DNA from: Trypanosoma brucei gambiense DAL972 | Lineage: Eukaryota > Euglenozoa > Kinetoplastea > Trypanosomatida > Trypanosomatidae | Length of the DNA: 64,000 nucleotides | Assembly: GCF_000210295.1 (NCBI RefSeq) | Contig: NC_026743.1 | Span: 2,542,001 to 2,606,000 of the forward strand | Direction of reading: 5' to 3' | In this document: positions 10,481-19,626 of the stretch, in pieces | Layout: every line of letters starts with the position of its first letter | Numbering within the stretch: position 1 is the stretch's first letter | Position numbers and translations under genes: made by a program | Notes under the pieces: generated by a model | Database searches by the model: none | Told to the model about the DNA's origin: nothing | The model's input: only the letters and a program-made list of their open reading frames with translations

Positions 10481-12590
10481 GTGACACGACTTTAAGGCTT
10501 GCTGAAAAATGCACCTAGCCAGCCTGACTGGGTGCTGTAATGAAAGTAACTAGGTAGCAATCTTTGCTGGAAATGAAATGGCATGCTCCTAGCAGACAGA
10601 TGAAGAAAGCAAACAACATCATCCACAACATCGCAACCTTTCAACTTCCGCTCCGGCTCAGAAAAATGGTACCCTACATGCTTCGACATCAAAGGGCGAA
10701 ACGACGTACGCCACGCGGCGCAGTCGGCAAGAGAATCTTTGGCGCTACCCCGCAGCCCCTCGCCACTCTGGAACCTTCGCAGCGCCGTGCTAAGTGGAAG
10801 TGCACTGGCAGGCCCCTTTCCCCCCTCTCGGGGATCAAGCACCAACAAGTGGAAGGAGGTCGGCAGCCCGCACTCCGCCCCCCACCCCCCTCCCTCGTGC
10901 AGGCACTTGGAACGCTTACTGAACTACGCCGTTGCCCTCCTGTTAAGAGTGGGGTGGTCTTTTAACCAATTCAACGTTCACCACCTTCCCACACCCCAGA
11001 GGGTATTAGGTGCGAAGATCAGCCGATACCAGCCGCGCCGCCAAGTGGCACACGTGTCAGCTATGTTTTCCGGACTGATTTCGTTCCTTTTGCGTTCGTT
11101 TTTGGTGTTTGACTCTTCGACTTGTAGAAAGGCCTCTTACGTAGCAGGATCCCTCCGCACACCCGGTGGTCGCGGAACACAGGCACAACGTCTCTGCCGC
11201 AGATCCCAAAGGCGATAATTTTCTGATTTATCACTTTGTCAACGCGCCCTGTTTGTCTGCAAATGGACACGCACTCGTACCGACACTTTGAGCATCCCCC
11301 TAGTTCTCAGTACTATTTCCTCCAAGAAAGGATAACTATGAATGCTTCTGCCGCGGTTAGTTTTTGGCTGGTCTCCACGTTGCTGGCCTTTGGCAAGGAG
11401 TGTTAGCCCCCTCTTGACCCAGCCACGAACCCACAATGCACACCCTGCGCTAGGCTTGGTTATGCACCTACGCTTGCGTCGAAAGGACCCTTGTGTGCCA
11501 CTGTGCGGGAGCTGTATGTTTCGTTGTTTGTGGCTTATCGACTCCTATGTTGTCTCTTGGCTGGGTCAATCCGCATTTGGATTGCATTGCTTTACCGTTA
11601 GTGACGGGGTCTTTCTTTGGCCGCATTTTCATCCAAGAAAATCCGAATTTGACTGCATTTTCCTCCGCGAGACCCACTGAGCCATTTCTTTCAGTCAGAA
11701 AGAGTTTTTGACTACGGCGCTTCGTCAGCACGCGAAAGTTGACGCCACACCAGCCCTTTCCGCCCGTGGAACAAACAATGTGCGGACCCCACATCCCAGG
11801 GATGTTCCACCCGTTGTTCTTCGAATAATTGAGTGCCTCTGGACTCCGATTGTTCTGGCGCTACGGAGGGATCGGTCACCAAGTTGGCGCATGTCATTAC
11901 TAAGTGGTGTATGGGATGGTGTTGCCTCGGCGTTCCCTCGTCGGCTCCACCGGCTGCTGAGTGGCAAGGCTGAACTACGGCCCGCCTGCTAACTTTGCGG
12001 GCCGATCTTATCAAGTATGCCCATTTCGAAGCGTTTCTCTTGCCGCCTTCGGGAATCGAGCAGAGTCATAGGAAGGCGTCCGCACCTGCGCTGCGGGGTG
12101 GTTCCGTTCAGTATTTGTTTGTGGGGACACTTATCCTCTTTTCCATTTCGCCCACCTCTTCTCCCGTAGAGAGGGACTGCTGGCGACGTCCTGCACCCCA
12201 TCGTTTCACTTCTAATAATAGTTACAAAAGTGTGTGTCTGTACGGCAGCGCATATTTCTCCAGTCCCCAATCGCTTCGGTCGCTTTTACTCTTCTGAAGC
12301 ACGGTTCAGAGGCGGTTGCTCAGTGCACTTCCATGGAAATAGCGCGCACAGACAGGATATCAGTTGTTTGTCTGAGCTGACGCGGGCATGAAACAGTATC
12401 ATGCGGTGCCTTTTGACGGTAGTGACCAAATGTGTCAAGGCCAGCCTCGGGGAATCGTTTTGCTGTTCCTGTTGTGGCTCCTACTTTCCGTGGGGAGGGT
12501 AAGCGGAAGCGAGCGTGTCAGTTCAAGGAATTGGAGAAGGTGCACTGTTACGCGGACAAATTCGCGTCCGGGAATACTCCAACTAACAAC

Positions 12591-12619
<29 letters not shown>
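12591..12619. repeat. (CA)n microsatellite
   Basis: Uninterrupted CA dinucleotide run of about 29 bases on the plus strand. Confidence 0.9.
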
Positions 12620-12621
<2 letters not shown>

Positions 12622-13323
12622 CCATACCCCTAACCCTTTTTCCCCCTGCCATGTAGCCACACTGACAAAAGGGAGGGAGGGGAACTGTTAAACGGCAACC
12701 TTGACTAGGTTTAAGCCCCGAATTTCGCGTCGCCTATTCGCTACGCGCGACTACTGTGTGTGTTAGAATTATCGTATTCTTTGTTCATTAATTACTTTTT
12801 TTTTCTGCCTGTGTGTAGAGGATTTTTCGTGCGTTATGAGGGACGGTTCAGTGAAATGCACTTTCGATTGTTCTGTCGTCGCCGACATTTTTGTCTTCAT
12901 CGGTGAGGTGTTTTTACCTAATTGGTTGCCCTACTGGTTCCTATATAATGCGATGCCACCAATGAAATATTGTGCTCTTTTCATATTTTTTTAACGTTAA
13001 TCTTTTGCGACCTTTGCGAAGAACAAGAGCAACTTCTAATGGTAAACAGAACGATTCCACAACAAAGAAAAGGAAATACAAATAGGCGTAAAAGTTTGAT
13101 TTCTGTAAGAGAACAAAAAAAACAGAGAAAGAAAAGGGTGTAAAAACAACTGATGTAAGAAAGAGAGAGAAATCTGCAGCAAGTACTGAGGGGGGTAATG
13201 GGGGAAAAAACGGAGACGACGCGCCGGCATTTCGAACCTCCTTTGAGTTTGCGGTTGCTTACGTGTGTGTGTGTGTGTCCCGTTTGCCTACACTCCCCGC
13301 CCCCGGGTGCGTAAATAAGGCGA

Positions 13324-13334
13324 CCCCCCCCCCC
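13324..13334. repeat. Homopolymer C run (11)
   Basis: Eleven consecutive C on the plus strand (G run on the minus strand). Long G runs are associated with transcription-initiation regions in T. brucei; significance here is inferred. Confidence 0.8.
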
Positions 13335-14660
13335 GTCCCTACATCAGCGAACTGCGCAGGAAGAACCCATGTATATACTACTCCTCCTTACTGGTTGTGG
13401 ATGAAAGGATCGTCACCTCTCAGGTTTGCATTGCGCAAGATCGTACCAGCTTGACGCCTTTCCGAGTGTGCATTGCATGTGCCACATTACCCTTACGGTG
13501 CGGACCGTCGCGTTTCGGGCGAGATTCCTGTAGGTGTCTTGTGAAAAAGCTGGCCCCGTCCAAGTGTTCGACGGCGCGTCCCGTAATACGACAAATGTGA
13601 ACAGAAGGGAAGGCTACCGGTAGTGGCCGGGTTCGTGAACCATTAGGAGTCGTTCCTGAAAATGGCGCGCCAGCGCAGCAACCCATTCACTAGAGGTTTG
13701 GATGAATGCAGAACTCTACCTGTACAGGGGTGGTGGATTTAGTGTGTGACAACATAACTCTCCAACGGCAGTTGACACATAAAACTCAGTTCCCCGTGAA
13801 TGGCAGCTGCGCAAGGCGCTCCCCTTAATTCGCCGCTTGTGTGATGCGCTTTGCGGCATCAAACCAATAATGGGGGGAAATGTATTTTCCGTCCTATATA
13901 TGGACCCGTTTTTAAGTAAGGATGAACTTTTTAAGGTGCGAAACACCGGCATAAATTTCCTCTCTATGACTCCAACATCCTCCAAGCTTCCTCGGATCAC
14001 TTGGTGTGGGAGCATGGCCCCTAACCTCTTTGCAAAGCTCGGCCAAAATGTATGGCCTTGTGTTGCTTCATCTCCGGATGATTCGTGTAAAAAGCAATCT
14101 GCGTGTCTTCTATAGGATTGAAATCAGTTAATCTCCTTGATTCGTGTCCAGGCGTACGTGTGAGTGTGGATTGAAAACGGCTGTTCATGCGTATGCTTTT
14201 TCTTTTTCAAATTAAGGAAGAAAGGGGAAGACATTTTTTAAAACCACGCGGAGAAGCGGTGAAATACTAGAAAAAGGCTCCTCCGTTCCACAGAAGTTTG
14301 TTGCATATTTTAATGCAATCAGAAAACTGGTGTATCAATGGTGTGGAAATCAACCATCAGCATTCCAAACCAAAGATCCGCATCCTTGCAAGTTGTAGTG
14401 CCGATTTTGACGCAGCATTCCATCGGACTGCCTTTTTTCCTTTCCTAACGCACCACTTACCAATTTACAAAGGTAAAAAAACCACAAAAAGTCAAATGGC
14501 TGCTAAAAGGGCTTTAACTCCGACTTGTTCGCTTTATCGTGGCAGAACACGAACAAGCAACATGGTGGCAGTCATCGGAAAGGTGTTGGCAGCGACGGCG
14601 CCACTCCGACCGAAACGAAGCAGTAGCGGCTCATAAGGCAGAGACGCTCTGGCACTCGGT

Positions 14661-14733
14661 TCCTCCCTGGCGCAGTCGGCAGCGCGTTAGGCTGTTAACC
14701 TACAGGTCGTTGGTTCGAATCCAACGGGAGGAG
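14661..14733 (+). tRNA. tRNA-Asn (anticodon GTT)
   Basis: A cloverleaf can be drawn: acceptor TCCTCCC with GGGAGGA, D stem GCGC/GCGC, anticodon loop CTGTTAA giving GTT, T arm GTTGG-TTCGAAT-CCAAC, discriminator G. One anticodon-stem end pair (T27-C43) is unpaired. A T run (14736-14740) follows as Pol III terminator. First gene of a five-tRNA cluster. Confidence 0.92.
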
Positions 14734-14735
14734 TC

Positions 14736-14740
14736 TTTTT
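14736..14740 (+). terminator. Pol III terminator of tRNA-Asn
   Basis: Run of five T three bases after the discriminator base. Confidence 0.7.
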
Positions 14741-14803
14741 GCTGCCCACCTCCGAAAATTCTGGAGGTTACTTTCGCTACAAAGGAAGAACTGAAGCTGT
14801 TGC

Positions 14804-14808
14804 AAAAA
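14804..14808 (-). terminator. Pol III terminator of tRNA-Ala
   Basis: Run of five T on the minus strand just past the tRNA 3' end. Confidence 0.65.
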
Positions 14809-14811
14809 CAA

Positions 14812-14883
14812 TGGACGAGTAGGGGTTTGAACCCTAGGCCTCCTGTATGCAAAACAGGCGCTCTACCACTGAGCTACACGCCC
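14812..14883 (-). tRNA. tRNA-Ala (anticodon TGC)
   Basis: On the minus strand: acceptor GGGCGTG with CTCGTCC, D arm GCTC-AGTGGTA-GAGC, anticodon arm CCTGT-TTTGCAT-ACAGG giving TGC, T arm TAGGG-TTCAAAC-CCCTA, discriminator A. The G3-U70 wobble pair is the classic alanine identity element. One acceptor pair (6-67) is T-T. It is the only member of the cluster on the minus strand. A five-T terminator lies at 14808-14804. Confidence 0.93.
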
Positions 14884-14985
14884 TTCGCCGCTGCTAAATC
14901 CCTAATACCACATAAGGTTGTTTAGCAACCGTTGTGTAACATCACGTGAAGTGGTCTGCTGTGATTGGCGAGAGGGCGTGGCGGT

Positions 14986-15058
14986 GCTCCAGTGGCCTAA
15001 TGGATATGGCTTTGGACTTCTAATCCAAAGGTTGCGGGTTCGAGTCCCGTCTGGAGTA
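14986..15058 (+). tRNA. tRNA-Arg (anticodon TCT)
   Basis: Acceptor GCTCCAG with CTGGAGT (G1-U72 wobble), anticodon arm TTGGA-CTTCTAA-TCCAA giving TCT, T arm GCGGG-TTCGAGT-CCCGT, discriminator A. Followed by a short T run from 15061. Confidence 0.92.
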
Positions 15059-15118
15059 CGTTTTCATGTCCAAAATTATTTCATATTTGTTCGTTTCTAG
15101 TTGTTTGCCGGGAGAGCA

Positions 15119-15190
15119 GCCTTCCTAGCTCAGTGGTAGAGCGCACGGCTTTTAACCGTGTGGTCGTGGGTTCGATCCCCACGGAAGGCG
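15119..15190 (+). tRNA. tRNA-Lys (anticodon TTT)
   Basis: Acceptor GCCTTCC with GGAAGGC, D arm GCTC-AGTGGTA-GAGC, anticodon loop CTTTTAA giving TTT, T arm GTGGG-TTCGATC-CCCAC, discriminator G. A four-T run follows at 15192-15195. Confidence 0.94.
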
Positions 15191-15191
15191 C

Positions 15192-15195
15192 TTTT
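15192..15195 (+). terminator. Pol III terminator of tRNA-Lys
   Basis: Run of four T right after the tRNA. Confidence 0.6.
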
Positions 15196-15275
15196 CTACA
15201 CTGCCGCTTAAGCTAATTTCTTTGCTGGGTACGCCATGTAAGCGTTAGAGGCTTGCTTGGGGGAGGGTTGGCGGT

Positions 15276-15348
15276 GCCCCCGTAGCCCAATGGATAAGGC
15301 GTTCGCTTCCTAAGCGAAAGATTGCGGGTTCGAGTCCCGCCGGAGGTA
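15276..15348 (+). tRNA. tRNA-Arg (anticodon CCT)
   Basis: Acceptor GCCCCCG with CGGAGGT (one C-A mismatch at 4-69, G1-U72 wobble), anticodon arm TTCGC-TTCCTAA-GCGAA giving CCT, T arm GCGGG-TTCGAGT-CCCGC, discriminator A. A four-T run at 15350-15353 follows. Confidence 0.92.
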
Positions 15349-15349
15349 G

Positions 15350-15353
15350 TTTT
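15350..15353 (+). terminator. Pol III terminator of tRNA-Arg(CCT)
   Basis: Run of four T one base after the tRNA. Confidence 0.6.
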
Positions 15354-17570
15354 CCGGTGCACAAACTTGCGGATATATGAGATGGTCGCGCGAACGTGGC
15401 AGAAGCCGCAGCGGCGTTTGGATTTGGCGGGTCCTTTTTGCGGTGAATGCTTGTGGGTTCATAAAACATCCGCGTAGAGCCCCGTTTACGCGTGTCGAGG
15501 CCGGGGCATACAAATATGACGCCACTTCTTTGGCGCGGCTCCTCGAGGCTTGGTTGGTTACGCAAGCCCCCAAGCCCGCGGCGATTCGTTGGAAATTTGA
15601 GGAGAGGCCCCGATGTGTTCGGCGCTGGCGATGAGGCCATTGTGACGGAAGCTCTACCGGATTTTTGTGTTAAAGGCACCACAAGTCCGCAAAACCCACT
15701 TCACCCTCTGTCGATGCGTTGTTGCGCCAACCAGGGTGGAGTGGGGGGGGGGGGGGGAGAAAAAGATAACCTGTTTTTCGGCGTGTGGCCACACAGTCAT
15801 GGAGTTTCTTGTACTCAAGCCACGCTTTGCCTTATGAATTCTTTCTTTAGGCCCTTGGTTTGTACGATGTCCACTGGCAGGGACAGGGGTTGAAGAAGTC
15901 ACAACCATAGGAGATAACGACGGTTATTATTATCATTATTATTATTATTTTTTTTTGCGGGGGGCTTTGAAGCGCAGAGACACACACCAATGAGCACGTG
16001 TATGCGGTTTCCCCCAAAACTTTCCCCATCCGAGTGTGTTGCTCCGACGGATTGTCTTACATTACTGAAATTCACGACCGTAAGGGTGAGTCCCAGCCGG
16101 CTTCAGCGGCCGCACTGGGGGAGGGGGGAGAGATTAAGTTGGTCGGGTTTTCTCTTTCCACGCCATCGGCAAACAGCAAAATGGGCAACAGGGGTTAGGA
16201 TACTCTGCAGAGACGGATCGTACGGGAAAGAGGGGGGGGGGGTGACACATTTGCCTTCTAATTCAACACTTGACAATGGCTACGGGAAATTGGGACCATT
16301 TTGATCCTCTTGTTCCGCCGAACAACAAAACCAGAAATAACTACCCGTTGCCACCTTCAGTGGCTACATATATATTTATTTATGTAAATTTATATGAAGC
16401 ACACACCGCAGCAACCGGGGCCGTGCCGCTCGGTTGCCCATCCACTTTTTTGTGCGTGGGCAACTGGGAAATGGAAGGGAAGGGGGGGGGGGAAGGGTGA
16501 TGTGTGGAGGAGAGCTCAGGGGATGCCATTCCTTCATCCATCAAGGGGACTGATGTAATATTTGAAAATGTTACGCGAACCTTCCACGGCTGCCTCCTAA
16601 CCTTCCGCCACGTTCTCATCTGCCATAGGCAAATGAAGGTTGCGGAGCCAAACGAGCGGGGCAGTGCCCTTTACGTAGTCTTTTATCTTGAGCAGACGGA
16701 ACCGGAGGACGGGAAGGGAACCGTTACACGCGGGACGCGTAGTTATGTGCCACAGGCCGTCATTGCCGTTGATATCATCTGCTCCATCTCGGCCATTCCA
16801 TGTCTAGCCATCAGAGACGACCCCGCCCTCTCTCCACGCGCTTCTCACTTGCGAGACAAATGACACCGTTTCAAGCTTCTTAGCTATTCACATGGTTCCG
16901 ATACAGGGGTGCCGAGCCGACTCTCCTCCTCTTTCCGCCGTGGCCCAAGTTTCGTATCATTTCCATCGAAGTACATGGGTTCGCACTTCGGCCTCGCGTG
17001 GATAAATGCCTCTCTCGCCTTAAAAAAAAAAAAGAATTGCTTTGTTTCCTCTCCCCGCGGAAGCGAATATGGGGTGTCCCTTGCTTCGTCATGCAACCTC
17101 CTTGACAGGCGGCGGTTCTTTCAAGCTTTACTCTTCGCAAGGGGGAAAACGTACATGATGATATGATCATTCAAGGACGCAAGAAAAAAGGGGACACCCA
17201 CACATATACGTATATATACATATTTTTGTACATGTGTCAGCGCATCTGCATATCATGTCCTGTGGTAAAAACGATGTGCTACAGCTGTTGGGCCTTCCCT
17301 GCGAGGAGGAAGTGCACGCTCGTAATTTCAACCCCTCATTTGTCTACTGAGCACGCACTCATGAGAGGAATGGAAGGAAAGGGGGGGGGAAAGTAAAACT
17401 ATGAGGCGCACGGCACATACACGCAGGAGTAGAAATAACGGCCACACGTTTATGCTTGACGTCGTCACTGCGACAATACCGTCAGCTTTGGGCCAGCAGA
17501 AAAACAACACTCCTTCACCACGCGTGTCCACTTTAACCGCGGCAAAAAAAGTTCTGCACCTGTTAATGGG
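15354..17570. other. Non-coding stretch with G runs between the tRNA cluster and the kinase gene
   Basis: No convincing gene. Four plus-strand G runs occur here: 15743-15757 (15 G), 16232-16242 (11), 16482-16492 (11) and 17381-17389 (9). A plus-strand reading frame of 119 codons at 16504-16863 has no recognisable domain and opposite orientation to all accepted genes, so it is not called. The right end holds the 3' UTR of the kinase gene. Confidence 0.55.
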
Positions 17571-19283
17571 TTAACGAGGTGATGAAAAGTGCCTCAGAAG
17601 TTCTCTTAGTTGCTCAGAAAGTACGGCGTCGTGCGTGTAACGCTGGAGGTCTCCTAAGATCTTTGCAAGCACCTCATCGCGAGTCCTTCCTGACCATCCC
17701 CAATTGTCATATTGCCTCCGGAGCTCCGAATCCTTGAGAAACCGAAACGCAACTGATTCCCCCAACTCGCCCTCTTCACTGCCCCCTTCCAATGGCGTGA
17801 CGCCTTCGCCCCTCATGTCGGAGTGTTGTACATCACTTCCCACTGCTTCTGGGGTTGCCAACAACTCACCATCATCCAAAAATCTTTCTTTGGGGGCACA
17901 CGGGCTCTTCTTCCCTTCTTCCTCATCCTCATCCTTCCACTTCGCACCATCGGAGAAACTTACATCGACAACCGGCGAATGCTTCTGCAGCGCAAGTCGC
18001 ACAAGATGCAAAACACTCTGCTTGTTTTTCGTCTTCAAAGTGTTCACCTCAGCGGACTGATATCTTTTCGGTTGGTACTGCATCACGTTTCCACCATAGA
18101 AAAGATTATATTCTTGAAAAAGTTCGTGGCGACAGAGATCTCCACAGGTGGGGCGCTGCTGAGGGAAAAAGGCAAGGCAGCTGGATATCAAATCAATCCA
18201 TTTCTGCTGCCGATCCCGCGTTGTGTGCAATCGCCACTGCTCGTTCATCATTCCAACCAATCGTGAGGGACGTGGAGCGCTCCGGAGGAGATAATTTTGA
18301 GCGTTTCCCACAGGCATGAATCTTCGTATATCATCATGGCTAGGTGTCCCAACAATGTTAAGAATCACTTCTAGTTGTGTGCTAGCAAGTTGTCCATCCC
18401 ACACCCCTTGTTCATTAAGGGCGGATTCAACATTAAACAAAGCTTTCCCTGTAACCATTTCGAAAAGGATGCAACCCACCGACCACACATCAATCGACGG
18501 CTCCCCTCCCGAGACATTGGTAACGATCTCAGGTGGCCTGTAATAGCGCGTGCAGACATAAAAGGTGTCACTTGCTTGGGCGTCCCGTGCAAGGCCAAAA
18601 TCGGCTATGAGCGCCGTTGATTTGTATGGATCTTTACCATGCAAACGAACCAAAATATTTTCTGGCTTTATATCTCTGTGGACGATATTACACTTGTGCA
18701 AAAAATCCAAACCAAAACATATCTGAAATGCAAAAACAACAGTGACCAGCTCAATGAATTCATCTGTCATGGTCGGTTTACTGCCTGAAGATGATACGTG
18801 CTTTATAAAATAGAGCAAGTCACCCTTCATCAGAGGCATCACTATATGGAGACTAAATTCGTCCTCTCCGCTCAAGCGATTCACCATAGAAAGGACTTTA
18901 TCATGGTATTTGGAAAGCTCGTCATTGCGGCTTAGATTAGGGTATTGAGGCCCTGCGGCGTCGAAGCGGTGGGCGTCCACCACTGTCGTTGCCCCGTCCC
19001 CACCGCCTTCATCCTGGGAGAGCACGTTGTCAGCACCGCTTGGGGTCGCAAACATGTCAAAGTACCCAATCACGTGAGGATGAGCGTCATGGAGGAAAGA
19101 CATTATATCTATCTCTCTAACGAGGCGGGCGCTCTCCTGGTTTACAAAGCGCGAAGGGATTGTCTTCACGGCAACATGTTCTCCTGTGAAACGATCTACG
19201 TGCTCGCTCACAATACCGAATCCACCCTTGCCAACGACCGCAACGTGCTCATACCGCCAAGCGAGTAACGGGACATTGTGCAT
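17571..19283 (-). CDS. MAP-kinase-like Ser/Thr protein kinase (CMGC group)
   Basis: 570 aa. The kinase domain spans about 11-400: glycine loop GKGGFG (18-23), catalytic lysine K40 in VAVK, E57, HRD with D204, DFG at 228-230, and an activation loop reading T240-F-Y242 followed by VCTRYYRPPEIV. T-x-Y plus the TRYYR-P-PE motif is typical of MAPK/CMGC kinases, so dual phosphorylation is likely. There is an unusual insert of about 60 residues (80-140) before the hinge. The C-terminal 170 residues are acidic and unrecognised. Substrate and upstream kinase cannot be read from sequence. It is the last gene of the right-hand transcription unit before the tRNA boundary. Confidence 0.9.
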   Translation of the reverse strand: MHNVPLLAWRYEHVAVVGKGGFGIVSEHVDRFTGEHVAVKTIPSRFVNQESARLVREIDIMSFLHDAHPHVIGYFDMFATPSGADNVLSQDEGGGDGATTVVDAHRFDAAGPQYPNLSRNDELSKYHDKVLSMVNRLSGEDEFSLHIVMPLMKGDLLYFIKHVSSSGSKPTMTDEFIELVTVVFAFQICFGLDFLHKCNIVHRDIKPENILVRLHGKDPYKSTALIADFGLARDAQASDTFYVCTRYYRPPEIVTNVSGGEPSIDVWSVGCILFEMVTGKALFNVESALNEQGVWDGQLASTQLEVILNIVGTPSHDDIRRFMPVGNAQNYLLRSAPRPSRLVGMMNEQWRLHTTRDRQQKWIDLISSCLAFFPQQRPTCGDLCRHELFQEYNLFYGGNVMQYQPKRYQSAEVNTLKTKNKQSVLHLVRLALQKHSPVVDVSFSDGAKWKDEDEEEGKKSPCAPKERFLDDGELLATPEAVGSDVQHSDMRGEGVTPLEGGSEEGELGESVAFRFLKDSELRRQYDNWGWSGRTRDEVLAKILGDLQRYTHDAVLSEQLRELLRHFSSPR

Positions 19284-19626
19284 GACGCTTTTTACTACCT
19301 CTCCTTTTTAGATGTTTTCTGACCTTTTGTGCGCGGTTATCGCTACACATGTATGAAACGGGATGCCCCCACCTCAAACGCACCCTCACGCGCATAGTGA
19401 GCAGGTGTGCGTGTGAAAGAGGAGAGGGGTTGGGAAAGAGAGCGGTTTACGAACCAATGCCGCGGGTGTTGTAGCGTTGAAGTAACACCATATATCAATG
19501 AGGGGTCTGGGTGTAGCACACATACCTCGTTTTTTGTGCTCTTTATTCATTTCGTTAGTTACGTTGGCTCAGTTTGATTTCCCTTTTCCTTTCTTTACCA
19601 GAACCACACGGACCTTCCTTCGCCTT
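19284..19626. other. Intergenic spacer ABCF / kinase
   Basis: No gene seen. The minus strand has a pyrimidine-rich stretch around 19,410-19,445, the probable trans-splicing signal for the kinase gene. Confidence 0.5.

Larger units (their letters stand above)
10481..14660. other. Non-coding stretch between the AGO1 upstream region and the tRNA cluster
   Basis: About 4.2 kb. 10,790-11,050 is GC-rich and notably C-rich on the plus strand. From about 11,060 to 12,960 the plus strand becomes T/G-rich, the reverse of the sequence to the left. 13,010-13,220 is locally A-rich. Overlapping reading frames of 60-160 codons occur on both strands in the GC-rich part, but their proteins are Ser/Pro/Arg-rich, lack recognisable domains and overlap one another, so I do not call genes. 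It also holds a CA run and an 11-C run. Confidence 0.55.

Noticed and set aside
10739..11218. Plus-strand frame of 159 codons and overlapping frames at 10492-12300
   Set aside because: Several frames overlap on both strands in a GC-rich block; compositions are Ser/Pro/Arg-rich with no domain, and orientation is opposite to the gene series.
5573..14660. Possible retroposon (ingi/RIME/SIDER) or snRNA genes in the gene-poor region
   Set aside because: I recognised no conserved retroposon ends, reverse transcriptase remnants or snRNA core sequences by eye; a database search would be needed to exclude them.
14539..14925. Plus-strand reading frame of 128 codons across tRNA-Asn and antisense tRNA-Ala
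   Set aside because: Its protein-like stretch (SRGLNPRPPVCKTG) is the well-known artefact of translating a tRNA gene in antisense.
15245..15682. Minus-strand reading frame of 145 codons
   Set aside because: The segment GLEPAIFRLGSERLIHWA is the antisense of tRNA-Arg(CCT), a typical false gene call.
16504..16863. Plus-strand frame of 119 codons between tRNAs and kinase
   Set aside because: Moderately protein-like but no recognisable domain, and no other plus-strand gene exists in the window. Could be revisited with RNA data.
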